This document shows, piece by piece, positions 1 through 10,852 of a DNA stretch of 64,000 bases; position 1 is the first letter of the stretch; each line of letters opens with the position of its first letter. This DNA is from Candidatus Hartigia pinicola. GTDB lineage: Bacteria; Pseudomonadota; Gammaproteobacteria; Enterobacterales; Enterobacteriaceae. A program made the position numbers and the translations under genes. Below the pieces are notes generated by a model. The model ran no database searches, had not been told where the DNA came from, and saw nothing but the letters and a program-made list of their open reading frames with translations. Location of the stretch: NCBI GenBank assembly GCA_020541205.1, contig CP048208.1, forward strand, positions 124,001 through 188,000. Reading direction: 5' to 3'.

Positions 1-1
1 T

Positions 2-676
<675 letters not shown>

Positions 677-989
677 AATTAATGTAGATTTTGAGTTATT
701 ATAATTAATTGAGCATAATAATTCTGATCTTTATAATGTGGGATAAATGTCTTTGTTATATGCATGATTTGAATTATATACTTCATGCTTTTGAAGGTAA
801 TTTTTTGATCATTTTTACTTAATTTATTAAGTGATAGTTTATTTTACTTTAAAATTATTATGTATTGGTTATATGTTTATTGAACTTAAATCAGTTCTTT
901 AATTTTAAAATCTCAGCACATACATAAGTACTTCAGATGATTAGTATAGATTAGAACGTATCTGATAATCATTATTTTGATCTTTTTTT

Positions 990-1215
990 AAGGTCTTTAA
1001 TGTTATAACTCTATCTCTAAAAAAAGTAAGAAAATATTATAAATTACCACCATGTTTTAAGAGTAGTAATTTTAATAACAAATCTTTTACATTCACTTAT
1101 AGTCAAAATTTTAATATAGTCTATATTGTTTTTTTAATTAAGCAAAAAAAACTCAAGTAACTATCAAACGTGATTTCATTATTATTATTTTACCTAACTC
1201 ACAGTATAATGAAAC
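990..1215 (+). pseudogene. yajC: yajC relic (preprotein translocase accessory subunit)
   Basis: Between tgt and secD, where E. coli has yajC, no intact frame exists. At 1157-1200 the sequence reads V-T-I-K-R-D-F followed by Ile-rich residues and L-P, matching the conserved YajC C-terminal segment (VIKRDF..VLP). About 130-150 bases upstream a stretch translating as V-I-T-L-S resembles the GRVTK region. Stops and frame changes separate the pieces, and no transmembrane segment can be read in frame. A possible start ATG lies at 747, but the connection to the relic is unclear, so the left boundary is a guess. YajC is a small membrane partner of SecDF; its loss in reduced genomes is plausible. Confidence 0.7.
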
Positions 1216-1252
1216 TTATTTAATTTTTTATTTTCCCGAAGGGAAATTTCTT

Positions 1253-3100
1253 GTGCTAAATCGTTATCCTTTGTGGAAGTATCTGATGTTGATTTTTACG
1301 ATTTGCATCAGTTTTCTTTATGCACTTCCAAATTTATATGGTGAAGATCCATCTATTCAAATTACTGGTGTGCGAGGAACTGTATCTCATGAAAAAACGA
1401 TGGCTCAAGTTCAAAAAACGTTAGAAAAAGAAAACATAAAAAGTAAATCTATTACTTTAAAGAATGGGATAATATTGGTTCGATTTAATAACACTGATAT
1501 TCAATTGCGCACCCTTGAAATATTAGTGAACTCATTAGGTAAGCAATATATTGCTGCACTACATCTTGCACCTTCTACTCCTAAATGGCTAGATAAACTT
1601 GGCGGAAAGCCTATGAAACTAGGTCTTGATTTGCGTGGTGGCGTTCATTTTTTAATAGAAGTTGATATCAACTCTGTATTGGATAAATTACAAGAACAAA
1701 ATATAAATAGGTTACGTAACAATTTTCACCAAACAGGAATTTCGTACTGTTTTCTTCGAAAAGGTACTAATAACTATAGTATTGAAATGAATTTTCGTAA
1801 TGAGTACGAGCGTCGTAAAGCAGAAAAAATACTAACAGATAAATTTCAAGATCTAGTGTTCTCTTATGATAATAATATCATGACTGCCTCTATGACTGAT
1901 GAGCGTTTACGTGAAATTCATAACTATGCTGTATCTCAAAATATTATTATTATTCGTAATCGCGTAAACCAACTAGGTGTTTCTGAACCTTTGGTACAAC
2001 GTCAAGGTTTAAAGCGCATTATTGTTGAGTTGCCTGGTATTCAAGATACCGTACGTGCAAAAGATATCTTAGGTGCGACGGCAACTCTTGAATTCCGTTT
2101 AGTTAATTCAAATATTGATCTTACTACGACCCAAAATCTTCGTGTTCCGTTTGATTCTGAAATTAAGTATAGCCGTAATGGTGTGCCTTATCTTCTTTAT
2201 AAGCGTGTTATTTTAACAGGAGATCATATCACTAATTCATCATTTAGTAGTGATGAAAACGGTGCGCCACAAGTAAATGTTAATTTAGATAGTGATAGTG
2301 GATTAATGATGTCTAATTTTACTCGAAATAATCAAAATAAATTCATGGCAACATTATTTATTGAATATAAAGATAGTGGCAAAAAAGATACGACTGGTCG
2401 TGTAATCTTAGTAAAAGACGAAAAAGTGATTAATATAGCTAGTATTTCTGCAAATTTTGGTAGTCAATTCCGTATTACTGGAATACGTGATCAAAATGAA
2501 GCTCGACAGTTATCTTTGTTACTGCGTGCTGGTGCATTAACTGCGCCAATTCAAGTTGTTGGAGAGCGGACTATTGGACCAACACTAGGTATAAAGAATA
2601 TCGAAAAAGGTTTAAAAAATTGTATTGCGAGTCTGTTAGTATCTGTTTTATTTATGACTATTTATTATCGTAAGTTTGGTTTGATTGCGAGTGCGGCTCT
2701 GATAGTAAATTTAGTTATGATCATTGGTATTATGTCTCTGTTACCTGGAGCAACACTGACTATGGCAGGTATTGCGGGTATTGTATTAACTCTTGCTGTT
2801 TCAGTCGATGCTAATGTTTTAATCAATGAACGAATTAAAGAAGAACTAAAACATGGTCGTTCTGTTCAAAACTCGATTCATGAAGGATATAAAAATGCGT
2901 TTTCAAGTATTATTGACGCAAACTTAACAACATTAATTACTGCTGTAATTCTTTATGCAGTAGGTGCTGGTTCCATTAAAGGATTTGCAATTACAACAAC
3001 TATAGGTATTGCTACATCTATGTTTACAGCTATTATAGGTACACGTGCGATTGTAAATTTATTATACGGTGGTAAACGTGTTAAAAAATTGTCAATCTAA
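1253..3100 (+). CDS. secD: Protein translocase subunit SecD
   Basis: Inner-membrane RND-type subunit that, with SecF, uses the proton gradient to pull preproteins out of SecYEG on the periplasmic side. It has 615 residues, the same as E. coli SecD, and matches from [10 protein letters not shown] to [10 protein letters not shown]. The start is GTG preceded by AAGGGA. One N-terminal membrane helix (about 9-27) is followed by the large periplasmic P1 domain ([10 protein letters not shown] near 124; RNRVNQLGV and VELPGIQDT near 225-265) and five C-terminal helices from about 455 that include the [14 protein letters not shown] motif with the functional Asp. It precedes secF directly. No truncation or odd residues were seen. 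Confidence 0.98.
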   Translation: MLNRYPLWKYLMLIFTICISFLYALPNLYGEDPSIQITGVRGTVSHEKTMAQVQKTLEKENIKSKSITLKNGIILVRFNNTDIQLRTLEILVNSLGKQYIAALHLAPSTPKWLDKLGGKPMKLGLDLRGGVHFLIEVDINSVLDKLQEQNINRLRNNFHQTGISYCFLRKGTNNYSIEMNFRNEYERRKAEKILTDKFQDLVFSYDNNIMTASMTDERLREIHNYAVSQNIIIIRNRVNQLGVSEPLVQRQGLKRIIVELPGIQDTVRAKDILGATATLEFRLVNSNIDLTTTQNLRVPFDSEIKYSRNGVPYLLYKRVILTGDHITNSSFSSDENGAPQVNVNLDSDSGLMMSNFTRNNQNKFMATLFIEYKDSGKKDTTGRVILVKDEKVINIASISANFGSQFRITGIRDQNEARQLSLLLRAGALTAPIQVVGERTIGPTLGIKNIEKGLKNCIASLLVSVLFMTIYYRKFGLIASAALIVNLVMIIGIMSLLPGATLTMAGIAGIVLTLAVSVDANVLINERIKEELKHGRSVQNSIHEGYKNAFSSIIDANLTTLITAVILYAVGAGSIKGFAITTTIGIATSMFTAIIGTRAIVNLLYGGKRVKKLSI

Positions 3101-4061
3101 AAATAATTATGTATTAGAGAATTATACTGTTGAACAATTAAATTATGGCTGTAAAGTTTATAATTTTATGTGTTGGGATAAAGTGGCTTTTTGTATTTCT
3201 ATTATATTATTAATTACTTCTTTTTCAGTTATTGGAGTCAAGGGCTTTAACTGGGGGTTAGATTTTACAGGTGGTACTATAGTAGAAATTACTTTAAGCC
3301 AAACAATAAATTTAGAAAAAATTAGAGCGACTTTTTCAGACTTAAAATACAAAAAACCAGTGATTCAAAATTTTGGTAGTAGTCGCGATATTATAATCCG
3401 TTTACCACCAACTCAAGGTGTTTCAGGTGAGCGAATTAGTAAAAATATGATTTCAGTCATAAATCATGATATTGATAATAAGGCAATAGTAAAACGTATT
3501 GAATTTGTGGGGCCAACTATTGGGGCTGAGTTAGTACAAACCAGTGCATTGGCATTGTTAGCTGCGCTAATTTGTATTTTGATTTATGTTGGACTGCGTT
3601 TTTCATGGCGCTTAGCTTATGGTTCAGTATTAGCGCTGATACATGATGTTATAATTACGTTAGGTGTGTTATCGTTATTATATATTGAGATAGATATGAC
3701 AATTATAGCATCCTTAATGTCTGTTATTGGTTATTCATTGAACGACAGTATCGTAGTATTTGACCGTATTCGTGAAAACTTCCGTAAGATCCGTTTCGGT
3801 ACGTCATATGAGATAATAAATATTTCTTTAACTCAAACTTTAAGTCGCACTATTATGACATCAGGAACTGTTTTAGTGGTAGCTCTAATATTATATATAT
3901 TTGGTGGCTCAATGTTAGAAGGTTTTTCACTAGTTATGTTAATTGGTGTAACCATAGGGACTGTTTCATCTATTTACATTGCTTCTGCGTTAGCATTGAA
4001 GATGGGAATAAAACGTAAAGATTTACTTTTGTTAAAAATTGAGAAAGAAGGGATTAATTAA
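3069..4061 (+). CDS. secF: Protein translocase subunit SecF, start codon uncertain
   Basis: Partner of SecD in the SecDF motor. The core matches E. coli SecF: EYTVEQLN-like N-terminus, first helix, [26 protein letters not shown], the helix pair containing [15 protein letters not shown], and an ending like the family. The start is the oddity. The E. coli start aligns with the codon at 3111-3113, which here is GTA, not GTG. No ATG, GTG or TTG lies between the secD stop and that point in this frame. The nearest usable starts are GTG at 3078 or 3069, inside secD, giving a 23-32 nt overlap and an added N-terminus of about 11-14 residues; ATG at 3168 would remove the conserved N-terminus. Translational coupling to secD is likely. 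Identity is certain; the start is not. Confidence 0.95.
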   Translation: MVNVLKNCQSKNNYVLENYTVEQLNYGCKVYNFMCWDKVAFCISIILLITSFSVIGVKGFNWGLDFTGGTIVEITLSQTINLEKIRATFSDLKYKKPVIQNFGSSRDIIIRLPPTQGVSGERISKNMISVINHDIDNKAIVKRIEFVGPTIGAELVQTSALALLAALICILIYVGLRFSWRLAYGSVLALIHDVIITLGVLSLLYIEIDMTIIASLMSVIGYSLNDSIVVFDRIRENFRKIRFGTSYEIINISLTQTLSRTIMTSGTVLVVALILYIFGGSMLEGFSLVMLIGVTIGTVSSIYIASALALKMGIKRKDLLLLKIEKEGIN

Positions 4062-4317
4062 GAATTATTATTGCATTAATTCTCATAATTATATATGAAT
4101 ATTATGCCTAATTAATATAGTACAGATATATGTGTTATAAAGTTATATAAAATAAAGAATAAATAACTCGAGCATAGATTATAAAATATTTATTTTATAA
4201 TAAAATGCTATTAATTTCTTAAAAAATAGAATTAAGAATACTATTCATTATTCATATTGTGCACTTATAGATAGTAATATTCTTGATTGATATTTGTTTA
4301 AATATAAGGAGTGAATA

Positions 4318-4419
4318 ATGAGACAATATAATTATTTAATTATATTTCAACTCTTTATAATTTTAACAGCGTTTGAGCTTTTTATTTTTATAATAATTAT
4401 ATTCAATAAAAATACGTAA
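4318..4419 (+). CDS. Possible small single-helix membrane protein (33 aa)
   Basis: An ATG is preceded by AAGGAG at a spacing of seven bases, among the best Shine-Dalgarno sites of the window. It opens a 33-codon frame beginning MRQYNYLIIF and ending FNKNT. Residues about 6-29 are almost all hydrophobic, so the product would be one membrane helix with a positively charged residue at each end. I do not recognise the sequence. AT-rich DNA yields Ile/Phe/Leu-rich frames by chance, and the length alone is not significant; only the ribosome-binding site argues for a gene. It could also be the 5' end of a decayed membrane gene. Confidence 0.35.
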   Translation: MRQYNYLIIFQLFIILTAFELFIFIIIIFNKNT

Positions 4420-4800
4420 TTGTATTGTGATTAATAGAAATATTTTAGAAACCTGGAAAATCTTTAGAGATTTTATTAAGAGTTGTGAAGCATAGTGATA
4501 AGTATATGTTGTTTTAAAATCAGAGCAGTCTAGAATAAAGGTTAATTGAACAAATCATTTAATGAGTCAAATTTTTTATTCAGAAGTAAAAATTAATATG
4601 ATATTGATATATATAAAGTATTTTTGTATGGTGGTATTCTATTACAATCTAGTATCAGTGTAAAATATGCTTGTAAAAATTTTTTTAAAAATAGCATTAT
4701 ACATTGATTATATATTCACAACCTTGTAAAGAGAAAATATTAGAAAAAGATAATAGTTTTCTATAGTGAGTCTTAAAATTAGTTAGAAAGATTTTATCAG

Positions 4801-4826
4801 AACTAGTGTATATACTAGTTTTTCTT
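4801..4826 (+). terminator. Terminator-like hairpin with T-run
   Basis: AACTAGT and ACTAGTT form a 7-bp stem (extendable by one G-U pair) around a short loop and are followed by a run of five T and then CTT. The stem is AT-rich and weak. It lies 380 bases after the small ORF at 4318 and 740 bases after secF, so it could end a decayed transcript; chance is possible. Confidence 0.3.
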
Positions 4827-5536
4827 ATGTGAGAAAGATTGCGTAAAATTATAAAAATAGGAACACATCTCATACAAAAAAGATTATGATAATCATAAAA
4901 GCTTTTAACATGAAGCTCAGAGTATTGTGGATACTTAAGGGAAAATTTTACGTCATTTCAGTAACAATAAATAATATCAGGCATAGAAAAGTGTTTTAAT
5001 GACTTGTGGTCTTTGCATAAAATTATGTATATAAGTGAATAATATATTAGAAAAAAATTTTTCAGGTTAAAATATTTTGGATATATGTATTATATGTTAT
5101 AAACGATATTTAAAATAGTTATTGTACAATAGGTTTTGTGTTTGTGTTTTTATTTTTTTAGAATAAGGTAGTTAAATGTATAAAAAGTTTCTGAAAAAAA
5201 TATTGAATATAAAACTTTATGAGGTATCTAAATGTTAATTTTTAGTTTGTAAGTTTAAAATTCTTGTCTTTTTGTTCTATTATGCAGAAATTATAAATAA
5301 ACATAAATAATGATCGTATTAGTTCTATATTTATTTAGAATAAGAAACAATTTTTATTAAATCATCATGTCGTGATTTGGAAAAGATGCTTCCTTTAAAA
5401 TTATTAATACTTTAGTAATATATAAATTTAGCAAGTGAAAGAAAGCTAATTGTATTTATTTTCTCTTTCTATATTGTTGATATTTAGAATATATAGCAAT
5501 TTAGTAAGGAAAGGCTGATATTAAAGGATTAATTCT

Positions 5537-6649
5537 ATGATTGAAAAAGACTATATTTATATGAAACGAGCGCTGACTCTTGCAAAGAAGGGCCGTTTTA
5601 CTACATCTCCTAATCCAAATGTTGGCTCTGTGATTGTTCGTGATGAAAAAATTGTTGGTGAAGGTTTTCATCAGAAAGCTGGTGAACCTCACGCTGAAGT
5701 ATATGCACTTCGTATGGCTGGTGAAAAAGCAAAAGGAGCAACTGCTTACGTGACGTTAGAACCTTGTAGTTATTATGGCGCTACACCACCCTGCGCTGAA
5801 GCATTAATTAATGCAGGTGTTAGTCGTGTTGTGGTAGCGGTCCAAGATCCAAATCCTCAGGTAGCTGGACGTGGTTTATATATGTTATCAAAAGCCGGAG
5901 TAGAAACTGTAACTGGTGTATTAACAGAGCAAGCTGAGTTACTTAACCGTGGTTTTTTTAAACGTATGCGTACAGCATTTCCATACCTCCAATTGAAGCT
6001 TGCAGCCTCGCTTGATGGCAAAACAGCATTAAAGTCTGGTGAGAGTAAATGGATTAGCTCTGTGGTATCAAGACAAGATGTACAGATGTTACGTGCACAA
6101 GCAAGTGCAATATTAAGCACTAGTAGTACAGTGTTAGCTGATAATCCATCATTAACTATTCGCTGGAATGAGCTCCCTATGAATATTCAGAGTCATTACC
6201 CAAAAGAAAATGTGCGTCAACCAATTAGAGTAATATTAGACACTCACAATCGTGTAACAGCTAAGTACAAAGTCACTCAATTATCGGGAAAATGTTGGTT
6301 AATTCGTCCAAAACCTGACACTAATAGAATCTGGAAAGGTAATGTTGAGCAAATTGAGATCCCTGCAGATGATGCTGGTATTGATTTAGTGATTTTAATG
6401 AAACAATTAGCTGCACGAAATCTTAATAGTATATGGCTGGAAGTGGGACCGAATCTGGCTGGATCTTTGTTAAAACTTGGTTTAGTTGATGAACTTATTG
6501 TATATATTGCTCCAAAATTGTTAGGAGATAGCGCAAGAAATTTAGTTAATTTTTCTCCGTTAGAACAATTGTCTGATGCGCTTAAATTTGAATTTATGGA
6601 TGTGAATAAATTAGGAGATGACTTGCGTGTTAGGCTACGTCCTATATAA
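5537..6649 (+). CDS. ribD: Riboflavin biosynthesis protein RibD (deaminase/reductase)
   Basis: Bifunctional cytosolic enzyme: deaminates the pyrimidine product of GTP cyclohydrolase II, then reduces its ribose. It has 370 residues (E. coli 367). The N-terminal cytidine-deaminase-like domain holds the zinc site H52-A-E54 and C77/C86. The C-terminal reductase domain starts near 145 (LKLAASLDGKTA) and includes SIWLEVGPNLAGSLL and LVDELIVYIAPKLLG. Oddity: the family motif PCSHxG(R/K)TPPC reads PCSYYGATPPC, so the His and the basic residue are replaced by Tyr79 and Ala82; zinc ligands and the catalytic Glu remain. The reductase half looks normal. It is followed 104 bases later by ribH. A second deaminase elsewhere cannot be excluded. 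Confidence 0.97.
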   Translation: MIEKDYIYMKRALTLAKKGRFTTSPNPNVGSVIVRDEKIVGEGFHQKAGEPHAEVYALRMAGEKAKGATAYVTLEPCSYYGATPPCAEALINAGVSRVVVAVQDPNPQVAGRGLYMLSKAGVETVTGVLTEQAELLNRGFFKRMRTAFPYLQLKLAASLDGKTALKSGESKWISSVVSRQDVQMLRAQASAILSTSSTVLADNPSLTIRWNELPMNIQSHYPKENVRQPIRVILDTHNRVTAKYKVTQLSGKCWLIRPKPDTNRIWKGNVEQIEIPADDAGIDLVILMKQLAARNLNSIWLEVGPNLAGSLLKLGLVDELIVYIAPKLLGDSARNLVNFSPLEQLSDALKFEFMDVNKLGDDLRVRLRPI

Positions 6650-6753
6650 TATAGCGCAATCTGTGATCATTTTCGAAAACTGAATGACAACGTTCTTAAG
6701 AGCGAAAGATAATCACCTTTTTTCTGAAAAACAATTAATACTAAAGGAAGTCC

Positions 6754-7224
6754 ATGGACATCATTAAAGGTATGGTGATAGCATCAAAAGCACGTGTAGC
6801 CATTGTAGTTTCTCGATTTAATAATTTTATTAATGACAGTCTACTAAACGGCGCTATTGATACATTAGAACGTATTGGTCAAGTATCGAATGATAATATT
6901 ACTGTTGTTTGGGTACCCGGTGCCTACGAGTTACCATTAACAGTGAAAATACTGGCGGCAACAAAAAAATATAATGCTATTATTGCATTAGGCACAGTGA
7001 TTCGTGGTTGTACATCCCATTTCAAGTTTATAGCAAGTGAATGTAGTGCAGGTTTATCTCATATAGGAATTAATAGTGAAGTCCCTATTACTTTTGGTGT
7101 TTTAATAACTGAAAATATTGAGCAAGCTTTTGAACGTGCTGGTACCAAAGCAGGTAACAAAGGCTCTGAAGCTGCATTAACTGCATTAGAAATGATTAAT
7201 ATCATTAAAGCTATAAAAGGTTAA
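6754..7224 (+). CDS. ribH: 6,7-dimethyl-8-ribityllumazine synthase
   Basis: Condenses the RibD-pathway product with dihydroxybutanone phosphate to give lumazine, the direct precursor of riboflavin; normally assembles as a 60-mer capsid. It has 156 residues, identical in length to E. coli RibE/RibH. Landmarks are [11 protein letters not shown] (substrate-binding Phe), VPGAYELPL, the phosphate loop and catalytic His89, and [17 protein letters not shown] near the end. The usual RGGTAHF reads RGCTSHF here (Cys86 for Gly). The start ATG is preceded by AAAGGAAG. nusB follows after 31 bases, as in E. coli. Riboflavin synthase, ribA and ribB are not in the window. Confidence 0.97.
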   Translation: MDIIKGMVIASKARVAIVVSRFNNFINDSLLNGAIDTLERIGQVSNDNITVVWVPGAYELPLTVKILAATKKYNAIIALGTVIRGCTSHFKFIASECSAGLSHIGINSEVPITFGVLITENIEQAFERAGTKAGNKGSEAALTALEMINIIKAIKG

Positions 7225-7255
7225 TTATATTTTGTTATTTAAAGGGAAAAGTTTT

Positions 7256-7681
7256 ATGAATCCTGCTTTTCGTCGTAGTGCTCGAGAGTGTGCTGTCCAA
7301 GCTATTTATTCATGGCAATTATCTGATAATAACATTTCTGATGTAGAGGAACAGTTTATTAATGAACAAGATATGTCTAAGGTTGATGTCATTTACTTTC
7401 ATGCATTATTGTTAGGAGTGGTCGATCATGTAATCACACTTGATCAATTAATGAAACCATTCTTATCTCGTCAAATTGAAGAGTTAGGACAAATAGAGAA
7501 AGCAATTTTACGGATTGCGATGTATGAACTTAATTATCGAAAAGATGTACCTTATAAAGTCACTATAAATGAAGGTATTGAACTAGCTAAAGTTTTTGGT
7601 TCTTCAGATAGTCATAAATTTATAAATGGAGTGCTTGATAAAGTAGTACCACTCGTTCGTTATAGACATAATAATGCTTAA
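7256..7681 (+). CDS. nusB: Transcription antitermination protein NusB
   Basis: RNA-binding protein that, with NusE (S10), recognises boxA and prevents premature termination in rRNA operons. The frame is open further upstream, but the ATG at 7256 with AAAGGGA before it matches the family N-terminus ([15 protein letters not shown]) and gives 141 residues, against 139 in E. coli. Conserved segments include [30 protein letters not shown] and the C-terminal [12 protein letters not shown]. It is the third gene of ribD-ribH-nusB. In E. coli thiL and pgpA follow; neither is seen here. Confidence 0.97.
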   Translation: MNPAFRRSARECAVQAIYSWQLSDNNISDVEEQFINEQDMSKVDVIYFHALLLGVVDHVITLDQLMKPFLSRQIEELGQIEKAILRIAMYELNYRKDVPYKVTINEGIELAKVFGSSDSHKFINGVLDKVVPLVRYRHNNA

Positions 7682-8861
7682 GATATCTTTGATAAGATGA
7701 TAATAATAATCAAGTAAGTTTGTTTCTAATTTATTCTTATACTATAATGTTTATTATTTAGTTAATAAATTTATAATAAGATATAGAAGCAAAAAGAATT
7801 TACCAAGTTATATATCAAATGGTATTTTGTGAGTTACTGTAATTATGAAAATAATTAACAGGATATGCAGTATGAATATTTATAAGAATTATATTATTTA
7901 TAATAATATTATAAAAATATAAATTATTAATAATTATAGGATACATGAGTTTTCTAGTATTTATTTTTTCCTGAAATTTTTCTTATTAAATTAACGATAA
8001 ATTATTGATTATTTAATCATAGCAATTTTTCTAAAATAGAAGAAAATTTTTTATAGTCTCTTTTGTAGTGATACTATGTAGTTTAATTTACATTAATTAT
8101 AAACTTTATCAATCATTTATTAAAAAGATGAATTCTCATACTATATAGTTACTTAATAATAACATCAGGATATCCTCAGTAGATTAATATATACTGTCTA
8201 GATTTATTGAGAAAAAGTTTAAGTATACGCTCTAGCATATATAACAGAAAGTAGCTTGATGTAATAGTGCCATGCTTGCTGAGAGTATAATAAATCTTGT
8301 TATATTGTAATATAAATAAAGTATTTTTTACTGATATAGTTAGTGTAACATTTTTATTAATTCAGAAATATTTATGACCATACATGCAGGTTTTAAAAAG
8401 GTAAATTATTTATTAAATATATAATTTTAATGCTTGCTTTTTATTTAGTGTATAAATAAAATTATTTCATTGAAAAGGTAAGTATAGTTTTATAATTATT
8501 GGTAGTAATTATAAATGAACTTATGAAAAAGTATTTATAATAAGTCATTATAATATTTAAGTAATTTATTTTTCTATATTAATTTTATGCGAGTTTTTGT
8601 CTTTTAGATTTAAAATACATCGTACTATTTAAATGATCGTTAAAAGATATATATAAAAATTTTTAAAATATATTTAGAAATGTGGTATTTCTATCTAATA
8701 GAACATGGATGAAATTTTTAAGGCATTTTTAGATAAAATGTTATCTGATATTTTAAAATATAGATAGTAACACTAATAAATTAATAAACTATTTTTGTAA
8801 AAATGATATAAGTATCAAGTATTCACTATAATAAAAAGAAATGTAATCGCTTTATGTTTAA
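7682..8861. other. 1.2 kb gap between nusB and dxs
   Basis: This is the convergent junction of nusB (+) and dxs (-). E. coli has thiL, pgpA and yajO here. I see no readable trace of thiamine-phosphate kinase or phosphatidylglycerophosphatase A, no terminator with a clear T-tract, and no RNA gene. Confidence 0.6.
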
Positions 8862-10727
8862 TTATTTTTGTTGGTACTGAATAATAGCATTAATAATACC
8901 TTTGCTATCTATACCTAAATCAGACATCAGCTCTTCCTGAGTACCTTGAGATATAAAAAAGTCTGGTAATCCAAGATTTAATATTGGTAGTATTTTTTTT
9001 TCATGCATTAAAAATTCATTGACACCACTTCCTGCACCACCTATAATTGCGTTTTCTTCAAGTGTTACTAATAATTGATGATGATTTGCCATTTCAAGAA
9101 TTAACGCTTCATCTAATGGCTTAACAAAACGCATGTCAACAACAGTTGCATTCAATTGTTTCGCAGCAATTAAAGCATGGTTTAATAATGTTCCGAAGCA
9201 TAATATCGCAATTTTTTTCCCTTTGAGACGTATAACACCTTTTCCAATGGGTAAAGTTGTTAAGGATTGAAATTTAGATCCTGTGCCTGTACTACGAGGG
9301 TATCGAACTGCACTAGGTCCTTTTTTATAATGATAACCCGTATGTAGCATTTGACGACATTCATTTTCATCACTTGGTGTCATGATAATAAATCTTGGGA
9401 TGCAGCGCAGAAAAGATAAATCAAATGCACCTTGATGAGTCTGACCATCAGCCCCAACAATACCTGCGCGATCAATGGCAAATAACAGAGGAATGCCTTG
9501 AATAGCTATATCGTGGATTACTTGGTCATAACCACGCTGTAAAAAAGTTGAATAAATTGCTACAACAGGATTGTAACCACCAATAGCTAACCCTGCAGCG
9601 AAAGTGATTGCATGTTGTTCTGCAATAGCCACATCAAAATATTGATCTGGATGCTCTTTGGAAAAACGAACCATTCCTGATCCTTCACGCATTGCTGGTG
9701 TGATAGCCATTAATTTTTTATCGTTTTTAGCTTCATCACATAACCAATCGCCAAAAATTCTAGAGAATGTTGGATGAATGTCTTTATTTTTTGGCAAAGT
9801 AAAAGTACTTAGATCAAATTTAGGGACTGCATGCCAGCTGATAGGATCTTTTTCGGCAGGCTTATAACCACGACCTTTTTTCGTCATAATATGTAAAAAT
9901 TGTGGACCTTTAAGATCGCGCATATTTTTTAGTGTGTGTACTAATATGTCTATATCATGACCATCAATAGGACCTATATAATTAAAACCCAATTCCTCAA
10001 ACATAGTGCTAGGGACAACCATACCTTTAATATGTTCTTCAGTTTTTTTTAATAGTTCTTTGATAGGAGGAATATTAGAGAAAACTTTTTTTCCGCTTTC
10101 ACGTAATGTTGTATATAATTTACCAGAAAGTAAATGTGCAAGATGCTTATTGAGCGCACCAACATTTTCAGAAATTGACATGGCATTATCATTAAGAACA
10201 ACTAAGATATCAGGAGCAACATCACCTGTGTGATTCATAGCTTCAAATGCCATACCTCCGGTAATTGCACCATCACCGATAATACAGACTGTTTTACGAT
10301 TTTTCTTTTCTTTTTTAGCAGCTATCGCCATACCTAAACCAGCACTAATTGATGTTGAGGAATGGCCAACGCTGAGTACATCATACTGACTTTCTGTACG
10401 GCAAGGGAAGGGATGTAATCCATTTTTTTGACGAATAGTATCAATTCGATCACGGCGACCTGTTAATATTTTATGGGGATATGCTTGATGCCCAACATCC
10501 CATACAAGGTTATCAAAAGGAGTATTATAGATATAATGTAATGCAACAGTAATTTCAATGGCGCCTAGTCCAGAGGCAAAGTGACCGCTAGATCGTGCAA
10601 CACTGTTTAATAAAAATTGTCTAAGTTCATCACATAGCTTAGGTAGATTTTTTTTTGGTAGAAGACGAAGTGCATCAGGTTTTTCTGCAAGCGCTAGAAT
10701 TGGGTACTTAGCGATATTAATACTCAT
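8862..10727 (-). CDS. dxs: 1-deoxy-D-xylulose-5-phosphate synthase
   Basis: Thiamine-diphosphate enzyme that joins pyruvate and glyceraldehyde 3-phosphate, the first step of the MEP isoprenoid pathway (also feeding PLP and thiamine synthesis). The ATG at 10727 gives [11 protein letters not shown], matching the E. coli start MSFDIAKYPTL; an upstream in-frame ATG at 10739 would add four residues. Length is 621 (E. coli 620). The ThDP motif is IGDGAITGG...NDN near 150-185; [13 protein letters not shown] near 78, HAVPKFD near 298 and the general-base region AIAEQHA near 370 are intact. It is the last gene of xseB-ispA-dxs. Because it needs ThDP, the loss of thiL nearby is notable. Confidence 0.97.
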   Translation of the reverse strand: MSINIAKYPILALAEKPDALRLLPKKNLPKLCDELRQFLLNSVARSSGHFASGLGAIEITVALHYIYNTPFDNLVWDVGHQAYPHKILTGRRDRIDTIRQKNGLHPFPCRTESQYDVLSVGHSSTSISAGLGMAIAAKKEKKNRKTVCIIGDGAITGGMAFEAMNHTGDVAPDILVVLNDNAMSISENVGALNKHLAHLLSGKLYTTLRESGKKVFSNIPPIKELLKKTEEHIKGMVVPSTMFEELGFNYIGPIDGHDIDILVHTLKNMRDLKGPQFLHIMTKKGRGYKPAEKDPISWHAVPKFDLSTFTLPKNKDIHPTFSRIFGDWLCDEAKNDKKLMAITPAMREGSGMVRFSKEHPDQYFDVAIAEQHAITFAAGLAIGGYNPVVAIYSTFLQRGYDQVIHDIAIQGIPLLFAIDRAGIVGADGQTHQGAFDLSFLRCIPRFIIMTPSDENECRQMLHTGYHYKKGPSAVRYPRSTGTGSKFQSLTTLPIGKGVIRLKGKKIAILCFGTLLNHALIAAKQLNATVVDMRFVKPLDEALILEMANHHQLLVTLEENAIIGGAGSGVNEFLMHEKKILPILNLGLPDFFISQGTQEELMSDLGIDSKGIINAIIQYQQK

Positions 10728-10852
10728 TCGGAGTCCCATGATTGTTTATAATGATGAATACACTGCTCTTTTTTGTTAAAATTAGCGCTTGCATTACTTA
10801 ATATGCCACTTGAAGATGAATTACCTGAATAAATGAGCCACATTGCATATTA

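Larger units (their letters stand above)
4062..5536 (+). other. 1.5 kb gap between secF and ribD
   Basis: E. coli carries yajD, tsx, yajI and nrdR here. I could not recognise remnants of any of them. Apart from one 33-codon ORF with a strong ribosome-binding site (4318-4419) and a small hairpin at 4801, the sequence is AT-rich with stops in all frames. Confidence 0.6.
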
